A stretch of 64,000 nucleotides of DNA from Pararhodobacter sp. (lineage in GTDB: Bacteria > Pseudomonadota > Alphaproteobacteria > Rhodobacterales > Rhodobacteraceae): positions 56,421 through 120,420 of the forward strand of contig JAFIEK010000009.1 of the NCBI GenBank assembly GCA_020832545.1, read 5' to 3'. The position numbers were made by a program, and so were the translations under genes. Below, piece by piece: positions 35,520 through 44,736 of the stretch. The notes under the pieces were generated by a model, which was not told the origin of the DNA, did not search any database, and was given only the letters and a program-made list of their open reading frames with translations. Each line of letters starts with the position of its first letter. Position 1 is the stretch's first letter.

Positions 35520-36971
35520 ATGTATCTTGGGCTGGATCTGGGTACTTCGGCACTGAAGGCGCTGCTGATCGATGAAACGCAACGGCCCATCGGCACGGCC
35601 AGTGCGCCATTGTCGGTCAGCCGCCCGCATTCGGGCTGGTCCGAACAGGACCCGGCCGACTGGATCGCCGCCGCCGAACGCGCGATCTGTGCGTTGCGGG
35701 CGGCGCATCCGGTAGAATTTGGTGCGCTGCGCGGGATCGGTCTGGCAGGTCAAATGCATGGCGCGACGCTCTATGACCAGGCGGATCAGGCGCTGCGCCC
35801 CTCGATTCTCTGGAATGACACCCGCGCCGCCAGCGAAGCCGCCGAACTTGACGCGAAGCCTGTCTTTCGCAACCTGAACGGCAATATCGTCTTTCCCGGC
35901 TTCACCGCGCCCAAACTGCTGTGGGTCTTGCGCCATGAGCCGGAAATCTTTGCCCGCACCGCGAAAGTGCTGCTGCCAAAGGATGCGCTGCGGCTTTGGC
36001 TGACCGGCGAACATGTCAGCGAGATGTCCGATGCCTCGGGAACAGGTTGGCTGGATGTGGCGGCGCGCGGCTGGTCAGAAAAGTTGCTGTCCGCCAGCGG
36101 GATGACGCGCGATCAGATGCCACGGCTGGTCGAGGGCAGTGCGGTTTCCGGCGAATTGCGGCCTGCGTTGCGGGCGCAATGGGGGCTTTCGGCGCCGGTC
36201 CCGGTGGCCGGTGGCGCGGGTGACAATGCGGCTGCGGCGATCGGCATGGGCGTGCTGGCGCAGGGACAGGGGTTTGTCTCATTGGGAACGTCAGGGGTGA
36301 TCTTTGCCGCGACTGACGCCTTCCGGCCAAAGCCTGAAAGCGCGGTCCATGCGTTTTGCCACGCGCTGCCCGGGCTTTGGCACCAGATGGGGGTGATCCT
36401 CAGCGCCACGGATGCGCTCAACTGGCATGCGCGGATTTGCGGCATGACACACGAGGCGCTGGACGGCGAACTGCCCGAGACCCTGCAAGCGCCCGGGGCG
36501 ACCGTCTTTCTGCCCTATCTTTCAGGCGAACGCACGCCGCACAATGATGCCCGCATCCGTGGTGCATTTGCCGGGCTGGAGCATGCGACCGACCGCCCCG
36601 CGCTGACCCGCGCAGTGATGGAGGGTGTGGCCTTTGCGCTGGCAGATGCGCTGGCCGTGCTGCGCGATCAGGGCACCGCGCCTGAGCGACTGGTGGCGGT
36701 GGGCGGCGGGACGCAGTCGCGCCGATGGCTGGACATTGTGGCCAATGCGCTGGAACTGCCGGTCGAACTGCCCGCGCATGGCGATCATGGCGCGGCACTT
36801 GGCGCGGCGCGGCTGGCGCTGATCGCGGCGACCGGCGCGCCACCCGCGCCGATCTGTACCCCACCGCCGATTGCCCGGGTGATCGAGCCGCAGCCCGCGA
36901 TGGCGTCAGCCTTTCAACAGGCACATCAGCGATTTCGCAAGCTCTATCAAGTACATGCGGCGAACATCTAA
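35520..36971 (+). CDS. xylB: Xylulokinase
   Basis: A 483-residue FGGY-family kinase that phosphorylates D-xylulose. The N-terminal ATPase motif YLGLDLGTSALKALLIDE, the substrate loop GLAGQMHGATLYD, the adenosine region GAGDNAAAAIGMG and VGGGTQSRRWLDIVA are intact. With xylA it completes D-xylose entry to the pentose phosphate pathway. Last gene of the plus-strand operon; it ends 6 bases from a convergent gene. Confidence 0.93.
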   Translation: MYLGLDLGTSALKALLIDETQRPIGTASAPLSVSRPHSGWSEQDPADWIAAAERAICALRAAHPVEFGALRGIGLAGQMHGATLYDQADQALRPSILWNDTRAASEAAELDAKPVFRNLNGNIVFPGFTAPKLLWVLRHEPEIFARTAKVLLPKDALRLWLTGEHVSEMSDASGTGWLDVAARGWSEKLLSASGMTRDQMPRLVEGSAVSGELRPALRAQWGLSAPVPVAGGAGDNAAAAIGMGVLAQGQGFVSLGTSGVIFAATDAFRPKPESAVHAFCHALPGLWHQMGVILSATDALNWHARICGMTHEALDGELPETLQAPGATVFLPYLSGERTPHNDARIRGAFAGLEHATDRPALTRAVMEGVAFALADALAVLRDQGTAPERLVAVGGGTQSRRWLDIVANALELPVELPAHGDHGAALGAARLALIAATGAPPAPICTPPPIARVIEPQPAMASAFQQAHQRFRKLYQVHAANI

Positions 36972-36977
36972 GCGTGT

Positions 36978-37700
36978 TCAACCATGGCGGACCAGCCCAT
37001 CGGCAAGCGCGCGCGCGGCGTCCAGTTCACCCCCATAACCATCGGCGCAGTATAGTCGCAGCGGCACCGTACAATCCGCACGCAAAGCGGTGAGCGTGGC
37101 CTCGGCTGCGCGCGCGGCAATGGTACGCGCCCGCCAGTCCTTTGAGGCGGGGCCCGGATGCACCACCAGCGACGTGGCACCATGATCCAGCAGCAACCGT
37201 CCGTTCTGGGCCGAGGTCGCAAAGCCGGTCACATCCAGCCCCTCGCGGGCAAAGTTGGCCAGCACTTCGGCCTCTCGGTGGGTGCCCAGATCGGCGCTGT
37301 CAAAACCGCGCGCGGCCACACCGTCGATCACCTGAATGGTGGGGAAATTCGCCACGCCCTCGATACCCGCGGCGCGCAGCAGCGCTGCAGCGTCCCGCAC
37401 CCGCAGAAACGGGTCGGCGCAAAACAAAGCGGCAACAGAACCCGGTTGGACTGCTGCATTCACCGTGGCCCGTTCACGCTCTTCTGAGATCTCTTGCAGC
37501 GCAGAAAAGACGGCGCCGTTGACATCCAAAACCGGAAGCAGCGACAGCAGATCGCGCTGTGCTGGCTCCAGTCCGGCAAGCCAGGGCGCGACGATCTGCG
37601 CCTGAGTCGATTCGCCTGGAATGTCGGTTCGCGGCACACTGACCCGGATCAGCAGATCAGGCAGCGGAAGGTCGCGATGACGGCTTGCCGTGTTACTCAT
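36978..37700 (-). CDS. Divergent TIM-barrel protein of the 'PEP hydrolase' family
   Basis: A 240-residue protein with weak but recognisable likeness to the TIM barrels at 29037 and 43881: LFCADPFLRV, GIEGVANFPTIQVIDG, AEVLANFAREGLDVTGFA, and LLLDHGATSLVVHPG line up. It lacks the N-terminal glycine loop and the N-x-GRYR motif of its relatives, so catalysis by the same route is doubtful; it may be a binding protein or a minimal variant. It is the only minus-strand gene between xylB and the transporter operon. Confidence 0.65.
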   Translation of the reverse strand: MSNTASRHRDLPLPDLLIRVSVPRTDIPGESTQAQIVAPWLAGLEPAQRDLLSLLPVLDVNGAVFSALQEISEERERATVNAAVQPGSVAALFCADPFLRVRDAAALLRAAGIEGVANFPTIQVIDGVAARGFDSADLGTHREAEVLANFAREGLDVTGFATSAQNGRLLLDHGATSLVVHPGPASKDWRARTIAARAAEATLTALRADCTVPLRLYCADGYGGELDAARALADGLVRHG

Positions 37701-37840
37701 TCTTACCCATTTTCCTGCAAATTAGCCTGTGGTGAGCGCGTCTGTGCGCTGCAATACTAACCTGAATAGAAGACCAAAGGATCGTCGCCGCGCTGTGGGA
37801 GGAGCCACTTGGGCTGGCAGCGCCTGACGAGGAGGAAAGT

Positions 37841-38734
37841 GTGTCCTTGCAGTTCTTTCTGATCGTCACCCTCAACGGGCTGACGCTGGCATCGCTGTAT
37901 TTCATCGTGGCCAGTGGCTTTTCGTTGATCTTCGGGCTGATGCGGACCGTCAACATGGCGCATGGCTCACTTTACATGGTGGGGGCCTATGTCGGCTTTG
38001 CGGTCTTTGACCCCTTGTATGCCTCCAACACATGGGGCTCGCAAGCCTGGCTGATCGCAATCGTCGCCGGCATCCTTGCCGCTGCGCTCTTGGGGCTATT
38101 CATGCAGGTCGCCTTTCTGGGCTGGATGCAGGGGCAGGAACTTCGTCAGGCGCTGGTGACCATCGGCCTGTCGATCATCATCGCTGACCAGCTTCTGGCA
38201 CGTTTTGGCGGCAATCCTTTCCAGTTCTTTGCTCCTGACATGCTGTTCGGCCCGGTTCAGGTGCCGTTCATCGGTCGCTATCCGGTGTTCCGGCTGTTCC
38301 AGGTCGGGCTGGCGGTTGCGGTGGGGATCGGGCTTTGGCTTTTGCTGAACAAGACCAAGCTGGGCATCATCGTGCGGGCGGGTGTGGACGACCGGCAGAT
38401 GCTGGCGGCTTGCGGCGTGAACGTGCCGCTGGTAGCGGCCACGGTCTTTGCGCTGGGTGCAGGGCTGGCCGGGCTGGGCGGCGTGATCGGCGCGACTGCG
38501 CAGCCGATGGCGCTGGGAGTGGATGCGCGCTTTCTGCTGATGTCGCTGGTGGTGGTGATCGTGGGTGGGATGGGATCGATCGGGGGCACCGCCTTGGGCG
38601 CGGTGCTGATCGGTCTGGCCGAGCAATGGGGCCAGGTGCTGTTCCCCACCTACTCGGTGATCCTGACCTTCGTGATCATGGCCTCGGTGCTGGCAGTCTG
38701 GCCGCAGGGCCTGCTGGGGAGGAAGCCGGTATGA
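37841..38734 (+). CDS. ABC transporter permease, LivH type
   Basis: A 297-residue inner-membrane permease of the HAAT (branched-chain amino acid) class with about eight helices; MRTVNMAHGSLYMVGAY and the cytoplasmic EAA-like region around KLGIIVRAGVDDRQM are typical. The start is GTG with GGAGGAAAGT just before it. The stop overlaps the LivM-type gene by ATGA. HAAT systems also carry amides, aromatic acids and other organic molecules, so the name does not fix the substrate. Confidence 0.9.
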   Translation: MSLQFFLIVTLNGLTLASLYFIVASGFSLIFGLMRTVNMAHGSLYMVGAYVGFAVFDPLYASNTWGSQAWLIAIVAGILAAALLGLFMQVAFLGWMQGQELRQALVTIGLSIIIADQLLARFGGNPFQFFAPDMLFGPVQVPFIGRYPVFRLFQVGLAVAVGIGLWLLLNKTKLGIIVRAGVDDRQMLAACGVNVPLVAATVFALGAGLAGLGGVIGATAQPMALGVDARFLLMSLVVVIVGGMGSIGGTALGAVLIGLAEQWGQVLFPTYSVILTFVIMASVLAVWPQGLLGRKPV

Positions 38735-39762
38735 TCATGATGAGCACCCGCCAGTGGGCGCTGACCGGTCTTGGCGTTGCGATCCTGATGGTGCTGCCCC
38801 TGTTGCTGCACAATTTCTGGCTGGTCAACATAATGGGCCGGGCGATGGTTTACGGAGTTGTGGCACTGTCGCTGACCTTTCTGGCGCATTACGGCGGGTT
38901 CATCTCGCTGGCGCAAACCATGGTTGCGGGGATTGCCGGTTACGCTGTGGCAATGATGGCACCGACCGCCATACCCCTCAGCACAATGGCGATGCCCTAT
39001 GCGCTGGCGATCCCGTTGGCGGTGCTGGCGGCGACACTGGCCGGCGCGCTGGTCGGGTTGATCGCGGTCAATACCCGCGAGATCTATCTGTTGATGATCA
39101 CGCTGGCGCTGGCCGTGGGGTTCAGCCTGTTCGCGCAATCCAACATCACCTGGTTCCGCGGCTATGAGGGGATTCGCAATATTGTCGGCCCTGAGGTCTT
39201 TGGCCTGCCCTTCCGGACACCGATGGTGTTTTACTACAGTGCGCTGATCGTTGCCGTCCTGATGTATCTGCTGGTGCTCTATGTGGTGCGCACGCCCTTT
39301 GGTCTGGTCCTGCAAGCGATCCGCGATTCCAACCGGCGCACTGCGGCGATCGGCTTCAACGTCGCGCTGCACCGGATTGCGGCCTTTGCGCTGGCAGGGT
39401 TCATTGCCGGCTGGGGCGGGGTGCTGATCACCTTCTACAACATCGGCATTACACCCAGCTCCATCGGTCTATGGGCCACGGTGGCGGTGTTGATCATGGC
39501 GGTGATCGGCGGTCTGGGCCATCCGCTGGGCGCTTTCATAGGCGCATTGATCTACGCGCTGATGGATACCTTTGCCTCGACCATCATCGGCCATGATCGC
39601 TTCAACACATTGATCGGGCTGGTATTCTTGTCGATCGTCCTTTTGTCGCCTGACGGGGTCTGGGGAATCGGCGAGCGGCTGAAAGCCACGCTTCAGGGTA
39701 AAGGCAGCAAGCCTGCTGTTGAGGAGGCAGCAGGCAACGAAACAGCGGACAGGGGAAGTTAA
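38731..39762 (+). CDS. ABC transporter permease, LivM type
   Basis: A 343-residue permease with about nine to ten helices; FLAHYGGFISLAQTMVAGIAG and GLVLQAIRDSNRRTAAIGFN are LivM features. Start 38731 overlaps the previous stop; a longer upstream frame is rejected. The last 25 residues are polar. It forms the translocation pore with the LivH-type partner. Confidence 0.9.
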   Translation: MIMMSTRQWALTGLGVAILMVLPLLLHNFWLVNIMGRAMVYGVVALSLTFLAHYGGFISLAQTMVAGIAGYAVAMMAPTAIPLSTMAMPYALAIPLAVLAATLAGALVGLIAVNTREIYLLMITLALAVGFSLFAQSNITWFRGYEGIRNIVGPEVFGLPFRTPMVFYYSALIVAVLMYLLVLYVVRTPFGLVLQAIRDSNRRTAAIGFNVALHRIAAFALAGFIAGWGGVLITFYNIGITPSSIGLWATVAVLIMAVIGGLGHPLGAFIGALIYALMDTFASTIIGHDRFNTLIGLVFLSIVLLSPDGVWGIGERLKATLQGKGSKPAVEEAAGNETADRGS

Positions 39763-39879
39763 CCCTTGCCGAAGGGGGCGGCACACTGACCCGACCGCGC
39801 CCGTTGCACTGCAATGACGAAGGGTCCGAGACGTCACCGCCGGGGCAGAGGAGCGCCGGCACAACAGGAGGAAATACGA

Positions 39880-41148
39880 ATGACATTTACCCGCAGAACA
39901 GCAATGGCCTGGGCAATGGGCACGGTCGCGGCGGTCTTCGCACTGTCCGATGCGATGGCCCAGGACCAGCCGCCGATCCGCATCGGCTCGATCACCACGC
40001 TGGAAGGTCCGTTCGCCACCGGCGGTCAGGATGCCTATCGTGCCATGGAGATGGCGTTCGAAGCAATCGACTACACGGTTGGCGGGCGCGAGATCCAGTG
40101 GATCCGCGAATCCTCGAATGCCACGCCCGATGTGGCGCTGGCACGGGCACGCAAGCTGATCGAACAGGATGAGGTGGATATCATTATCGGCCCGCTTTCC
40201 GGCGCCGAGGGGATCGCCCTGCGCGATTACTCCCGCACGTTGACCGGGCGCACCATCATAAATGGTTCCTCCGGTGCGGCCGATACCACGCTGCGTGACC
40301 CGTCGTCGAACTTCTTCCGCTTCAACACCGAAGGCACGCAGTGGATGGCGGGGCTGGGCACCTATGCCTATGAAGAGATGGACTCGCGCCATGTTGCGCT
40401 GGTGGCGGCAGATTACGCCTTCCCCTACGCGCAGGTTTTCGGCTTCATGCATGAGTACTGCGAACTTGGCGGTGCAGTGACCAAGCTGTGGTCGCCCCTC
40501 AACACCACCGATTTCTCGTCAATCATCGCGCAGTTTCCCTCGGATATTGATGCGGTTCTGCTGATCCAGGGCGGCACCGATGCGCTGGCCTTCCTGACGC
40601 AGTATGCCGAGGTGGGTGGCGATTTGCCGATCATCGGGGGTTCTATCACCGCCGATCAGACGCTGCTTTCGGCACGCGGACCGCATCAGCGGCTGATGGA
40701 GGGGATGGTGGCCGCAGGCCCGATTGCCGATCTCAACGAAGATCCCAACTGGCAGGACTTCGTCGCCCGTTACCGTGAACGTTGGGGAAGCGAAGGGTTC
40801 GATTCGCCCTCGATCCATGCGGTGAACTATTACACCAACACCATCGCCGTGTTGCAGGCGCTGGAAGAGGTGGGCGGCGATCTGTCGGATGATCAGGCGG
40901 CCTTCCAGGCGGCACTGGCCGAGATCGAGTTCACGGCCCCCACCGGTGCCAATGTCCGGCTGGACAGCAACCGTCAGGCGATTTCGGATATCTTTCTGAC
41001 CCGGATCGTCAACGATGGTGGCACCATGCGCACCGAGGCCTTCGGCCGCACGCCCGATGTCACCCAGACGCTGGGCATGGACACCGAGGAGTTCCTCGCG
41101 CTCGGTTCGCCCTCGCGCGACAATCCTGATTGCCCGCCGGCGCTATAA
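39880..41148 (+). CDS. ABC transporter substrate-binding protein (HAAT type)
   Basis: A 422-residue periplasmic protein with a twin-arginine-like signal (MTFTRRTAMAWAMGTVAAVF, cleavage after DAMA) and a type I periplasmic-binding fold: RIGSITTLEGPFATGG, DIIIGPLSGAEG, GSSGAADTTLRD. AGGAGG precedes the ATG. It delivers the unknown substrate to the permeases. It is followed by an intercistronic hairpin, which may raise its expression over the ATPases. Confidence 0.92.
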   Translation: MTFTRRTAMAWAMGTVAAVFALSDAMAQDQPPIRIGSITTLEGPFATGGQDAYRAMEMAFEAIDYTVGGREIQWIRESSNATPDVALARARKLIEQDEVDIIIGPLSGAEGIALRDYSRTLTGRTIINGSSGAADTTLRDPSSNFFRFNTEGTQWMAGLGTYAYEEMDSRHVALVAADYAFPYAQVFGFMHEYCELGGAVTKLWSPLNTTDFSSIIAQFPSDIDAVLLIQGGTDALAFLTQYAEVGGDLPIIGGSITADQTLLSARGPHQRLMEGMVAAGPIADLNEDPNWQDFVARYRERWGSEGFDSPSIHAVNYYTNTIAVLQALEEVGGDLSDDQAAFQAALAEIEFTAPTGANVRLDSNRQAISDIFLTRIVNDGGTMRTEAFGRTPDVTQTLGMDTEEFLALGSPSRDNPDCPPAL

Positions 41149-41156
41149 ACCGGCCT

Positions 41157-41190
41157 TGCCCCGCTCCCACCCCTCCCCGGGAGCGGGGCA
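41157..41190 (+). promoter_or_regulatory. Intercistronic hairpin after the binding-protein gene
   Basis: A perfect 12-bp stem, TGCCCCGCTCCC with GGGAGCGGGGCA, around a 10-base loop, 8 bases after the stop. No U tract. Such stems stabilise the upstream message and lower downstream expression, giving excess binding protein. Confidence 0.65.
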
Positions 41191-41214
41191 CCCTGAAGCG
41201 GAACATTTTTCTCA

Positions 41215-41985
41215 ATGGCAGAACCCTTTGATTTTTCTCAGGCTCCCGAGGCGCTGGTACTGACTGGCGTGTCACGTCGCTTTGGCGCGCTGAAGGCGGT
41301 CAGCGATGTGACCCTGACCATCCGTCAGGGCGAAAGGCGCGCGATCCTGGGACCGAACGGTGCCGGGAAGACCACGCTTTTCAATACGATCTGCGGCGAC
41401 TACCCGCCGACCGCAGGCCAGATCACCTTTTTCGGCACCGATATCACCCGGCTGAGGGTGCATCGCCGGGCGCGGCTGGGGATCGGGCGGACCTATCAGA
41501 GCTCGCTCCTGTTCAGCGGGTTGAGTGTGCTGGAGAACCTCTATCTGGCGGTGCGCGCCGCGAGCGCCGGACGGTTCTCGCTGCGCAAGGCCGGACCTGC
41601 GGACCCTGATGTGGCGCGGGCGCGCGAACTGGCGGGGCGGGTGCGGGTTTCCGGGTTTCTGGATACGCGCATCGATGCCATTTCGCACGGACAGCGGCGC
41701 CAGGTTGAGATTGGCATGGCGCTGGCGGGAAACCCCAAGCTCCTGATGCTGGACGAACCTGCAGCCGGGCTCTCCGCGGCAGAGCGGCCTGAACTGATCG
41801 CCCTGCTTGCCGGGCTGCCGCGCGAACTGACACTGGTCCTGATCGAACATGACATGGATGTGGCACTGTCCAATGCTGATATGGTGACAGTAATGAAGGA
41901 CGGGCTGGTGGTGGTTGAGGCCCCCCCGGCCCAGATCGCCGATGATCCGGTGGTGCAATCCATCTATCTGGGAGATCCGCACTGA
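41215..41985 (+). CDS. ABC transporter ATP-binding protein, LivG type
   Basis: A 256-residue ATPase: Walker A GPNGAGKTTLF, a signature that reads ISHGQRRQVEIG in place of LSGGQ, Walker B LLMLDEPAAGLS and the H-loop LIEHDMDVAL. The ribosome-binding site is poor. Last base shared with the next start. Confidence 0.92.
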   Translation: MAEPFDFSQAPEALVLTGVSRRFGALKAVSDVTLTIRQGERRAILGPNGAGKTTLFNTICGDYPPTAGQITFFGTDITRLRVHRRARLGIGRTYQSSLLFSGLSVLENLYLAVRAASAGRFSLRKAGPADPDVARARELAGRVRVSGFLDTRIDAISHGQRRQVEIGMALAGNPKLLMLDEPAAGLSAAERPELIALLAGLPRELTLVLIEHDMDVALSNADMVTVMKDGLVVVEAPPAQIADDPVVQSIYLGDPH

Positions 41986-42692
41986 TGGCCGGGCATCTGG
42001 AAATCAAGGATCTGCGTGTGCGTTTTGGCCGGGCGTCGATCCTGCAAGGCGTCAACCTGTCCGTGACAGGTCAACCACTTTCGGTGGTGGGGCGCAACGG
42101 CATGGGCAAGACGACAACATGTGCGGCATTGATGGGCATGGTGGCCGCCAGCGGCAGCATCCGGCTGGACGGGCAGGAAATTCTGGGCCTTGGCACCGGC
42201 AAGGTGGCGCGCCGGGGGCTGGCACTGGTGCCGCAGGGACGGCGGATGTTTCCCTCGCTCTCGGTGCACGAGCATCTGTTGCTGGTGGCGCAACGCGGTC
42301 AGCCCGCCTGGACCATAGAACGCGTCTATGAAACCTTCCCCCGTCTGGCTGAGCGCCGACGCAACGGCGGCAACCAGCTTTCGGGCGGAGAACAGCAGAT
42401 GCTGGCCATTTCGCGAGCGCTCTTGATGAATCCGAAGCTGGTGATCATGGATGAACCCTCGGAAGGGCTGGCGCCGGTGATTGTCGATCATCTGATCGAG
42501 GTCCTGCGCGGCATCGTCGCCGAAGGGATGGGCCTGTTGCTGATCGAGCAGAACCTGAGGGTGGCCACCTCGGTCGCCGATCAGGTGGCGATCATGGTCA
42601 CCGGAAAGATAGCTGCGACAGTGCGCGCGGCCGAACTGATTGCCGACCGAGAGATGCAGAACCGCTATTTGGGGGTCAGTCATGGGCATTAG
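41985..42692 (+). CDS. ABC transporter ATP-binding protein, LivF type
   Basis: A 235-residue ATPase: Walker A GRNGMGKTT, signature LSGGEQQMLAISRAL, Walker B LVIMDEPSEGLAP and LLIEQNLRVA. Overlaps the previous gene by 1 base and the next by 11, showing tight coupling of transporter and Tm-1-like genes. Confidence 0.92.
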   Translation: MAGHLEIKDLRVRFGRASILQGVNLSVTGQPLSVVGRNGMGKTTTCAALMGMVAASGSIRLDGQEILGLGTGKVARRGLALVPQGRRMFPSLSVHEHLLLVAQRGQPAWTIERVYETFPRLAERRRNGGNQLSGGEQQMLAISRALLMNPKLVIMDEPSEGLAPVIVDHLIEVLRGIVAEGMGLLLIEQNLRVATSVADQVAIMVTGKIAATVRAAELIADREMQNRYLGVSHGH

Positions 42693-43884
42693 TCGGGTCT
42701 ATGTCATCGGCACCTGCGACACCAAAGAGGCAGAGCTTGCCTATGCCTGCTCCTGCGTGCGTGCGGCGGGTGCGCAGGCAGTGCTCGTCGATGTCAGCAC
42801 GCAGGGAGCGGGCCGCGCGCCTGACGTCATTGCCACCGAGATAGCCGCTTGCCATCCCGATGGCGCGGGCGCGGTGCTGGGCGGCGGCGATCGCGGCGCG
42901 GCGGTTTCTGCCATGGCCGAGGCGCTGACCCACTGGCTTACCGCGCGCGATGATATCGGCGCGGTTCTGGGGCTGGGCGGTTCCGGCAATACCGCGCTGG
43001 TCACGCAGGCGATGCGCGCACTGCCGGTGGGCGTGCCCAAGCTGATGGTCTCCACTGTCGCCTCGGGGCAGGTCGCGCCCTATGTCGGCGCAAGTGACGT
43101 GGGCATGGTGTATTCGGTGACCGATATCGCCGGGCTGAACGCGATCAGCCGGCAGGTGATCGGCAATGCCGCACATGCGGCCGCAGGCATGGCGCTGCAT
43201 CCTGTCCCACAAAGCGCTGAGGATCTGCCCGGCGTCGGGCTAAGTATGTTCGGCGTGACCACCAGTTGCGTGGAAGCGCTGCGAGCCCAGCTTGAGGGGC
43301 AGTTCGAGCCCTATGTTTTCCATGCGACTGGCACCGGCGGCGCGGCGATGGAAAAGCTGGCCGAATCCGGCCTGGTGGCGGGTCTTCTGGATGTCACCGC
43401 CACCGAGATCGCAGATCATCTGGTTGGCGGCGTCATGCCCTGCACGCCTGACCGCTATGGCGTGCTGGCGCGGCGACCGCTGCCTTGGGTCGGATCGGTG
43501 GGTGCGGTGGATATGGTCAATTTCGCCGGGCGCGAAACCGTGCCCCTGCGCTTTGCAGGACGAACGCTGCTGGAACACAACCGGCAGATCACTTTGATGC
43601 GCACCACGGCAGATGAGAACGCCGCGATCGCCCGCTTTCTGACCGAGCGGTTGAACCGGGCTACCGGGCCGGTGGCGCTGTTTGTGCCGTTGGGCGGCGT
43701 CTCGGCGGTGGATGCACCCGGAATGCCGTTTCATGACCCTGACGCCAACGCGGTTCTCTTCGCCACGATCCGCGAGACCTTCCGCCCCACCTCCGGGCGG
43801 AAACTGATCGAACTGCCGCTGCATATCAACGATCCCGCCTTTGCCGAGGCAATGGCCGCTGAATTTCTCAGGATGTTCCCATGA
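42682..43884 (+). CDS. Tm-1-like ATP-binding protein (UPF0261 family)
   Basis: A 400-residue protein of the UPF0261 family, homologous to the N-terminal half of the tomato Tm-1 resistance protein. It begins [20 protein letters not shown], with [42 protein letters not shown]-like [11 protein letters not shown] and [16 protein letters not shown], all typical. The family binds ATP; its bacterial reaction is not established. The start lies inside livF and the stop overlaps the next gene by ATGA, so it is locked to both. Confidence 0.88.
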   Translation: MGISRVYVIGTCDTKEAELAYACSCVRAAGAQAVLVDVSTQGAGRAPDVIATEIAACHPDGAGAVLGGGDRGAAVSAMAEALTHWLTARDDIGAVLGLGGSGNTALVTQAMRALPVGVPKLMVSTVASGQVAPYVGASDVGMVYSVTDIAGLNAISRQVIGNAAHAAAGMALHPVPQSAEDLPGVGLSMFGVTTSCVEALRAQLEGQFEPYVFHATGTGGAAMEKLAESGLVAGLLDVTATEIADHLVGGVMPCTPDRYGVLARRPLPWVGSVGAVDMVNFAGRETVPLRFAGRTLLEHNRQITLMRTTADENAAIARFLTERLNRATGPVALFVPLGGVSAVDAPGMPFHDPDANAVLFATIRETFRPTSGRKLIELPLHINDPAFAEAMAAEFLRMFP

Positions 43885-44726
43885 CCCAGGCCCAGAACAG
43901 CCACCGCGACCGCAATGCGCTGATGCGCAAGTTTCAAGATATGGCCGAACGGCGCATTCCGATTATCGGCGGCGGCGCTGGTACCGGGCTTTCCGCGAAA
44001 AGCGAGGAAAGTGGCGGTATCGACCTGATTGTCATCTATAATTCAGGGCGTTACCGAATGGCTGGGCGCGGCTCGCTGGCCGGGCTTCTGGCCTATGGCA
44101 ACGCCAATGAGATTGTACTGGACATGGCGCGCGAAGTGCTGCCGGTGGTGCGCCACACGCCGGTTTTGGCCGGGGTAAACGGCACGGACCCCTTTGTGAT
44201 CATGGGCCAGCATCTGGACCGGCTGAAGGCATTGGGCTTTGCCGGGGTGCAGAATTTCCCCACAGTGGGGCTGATCGACGGGCTGTTCCGCCAGAACCTT
44301 GAGGAAACGGGCATGAGCTACGCCCTTGAAGTGGACATGATCCGCATGGCCCATGAGCGCGATCTCCTGACCACGCCCTATGTCTTTTCCGCCGACGAGG
44401 CAGTGGCGATGGCGCAGGCCGGGGCCGATATTCTGGTAATGCATATGGGCCTGACCTCAGGCGGGACGATCGGGGCCGAAACCGTGCGCTCACTTGATGA
44501 TTGCGTGCAGGATATCGATCTCTGGGCCGAGGCGGCGTTGCGCGTACGCCCCGACATTCTGGTGATCTGCCATGGCGGGCCAATCGCCACACCACAGGAT
44601 GCCGCCTATGTTCTGCGCAAGTCGCGGCTTTGCCACGGCTTTTACGGTGCCAGCTCGATGGAGCGGCTGCCCACCGAGTCCGCGCTTTGTGAAACCACCC
44701 GCGCCTTCAAGGCGCTCACCTTCTGA
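43881..44726 (+). CDS. 'PEP hydrolase family' TIM-barrel protein (Tm-1 C-terminal half)
   Basis: A 281-residue TIM barrel matching the C-terminal half of Tm-1. Conserved blocks: [90 protein letters not shown] and [14 protein letters not shown]. The family name reflects similarity to the PEP mutase/isocitrate lyase superfamily; no reaction has been firmly shown to my knowledge. It overlaps its Tm-1 partner by 4 bases, mirroring the fused plant gene. Confidence 0.88.
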   Translation: MTQAQNSHRDRNALMRKFQDMAERRIPIIGGGAGTGLSAKSEESGGIDLIVIYNSGRYRMAGRGSLAGLLAYGNANEIVLDMAREVLPVVRHTPVLAGVNGTDPFVIMGQHLDRLKALGFAGVQNFPTVGLIDGLFRQNLEETGMSYALEVDMIRMAHERDLLTTPYVFSADEAVAMAQAGADILVMHMGLTSGGTIGAETVRSLDDCVQDIDLWAEAALRVRPDILVICHGGPIATPQDAAYVLRKSRLCHGFYGASSMERLPTESALCETTRAFKALTF

Positions 44727-44736
44727 GGAAACGACC

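Noticed and set aside
37735..37750. AGCGC-N6-GCGCT before the transporter operon as an operator
   Set aside because: Five-base GC arms occur often by chance in this GC-rich DNA; no second copy supports it.
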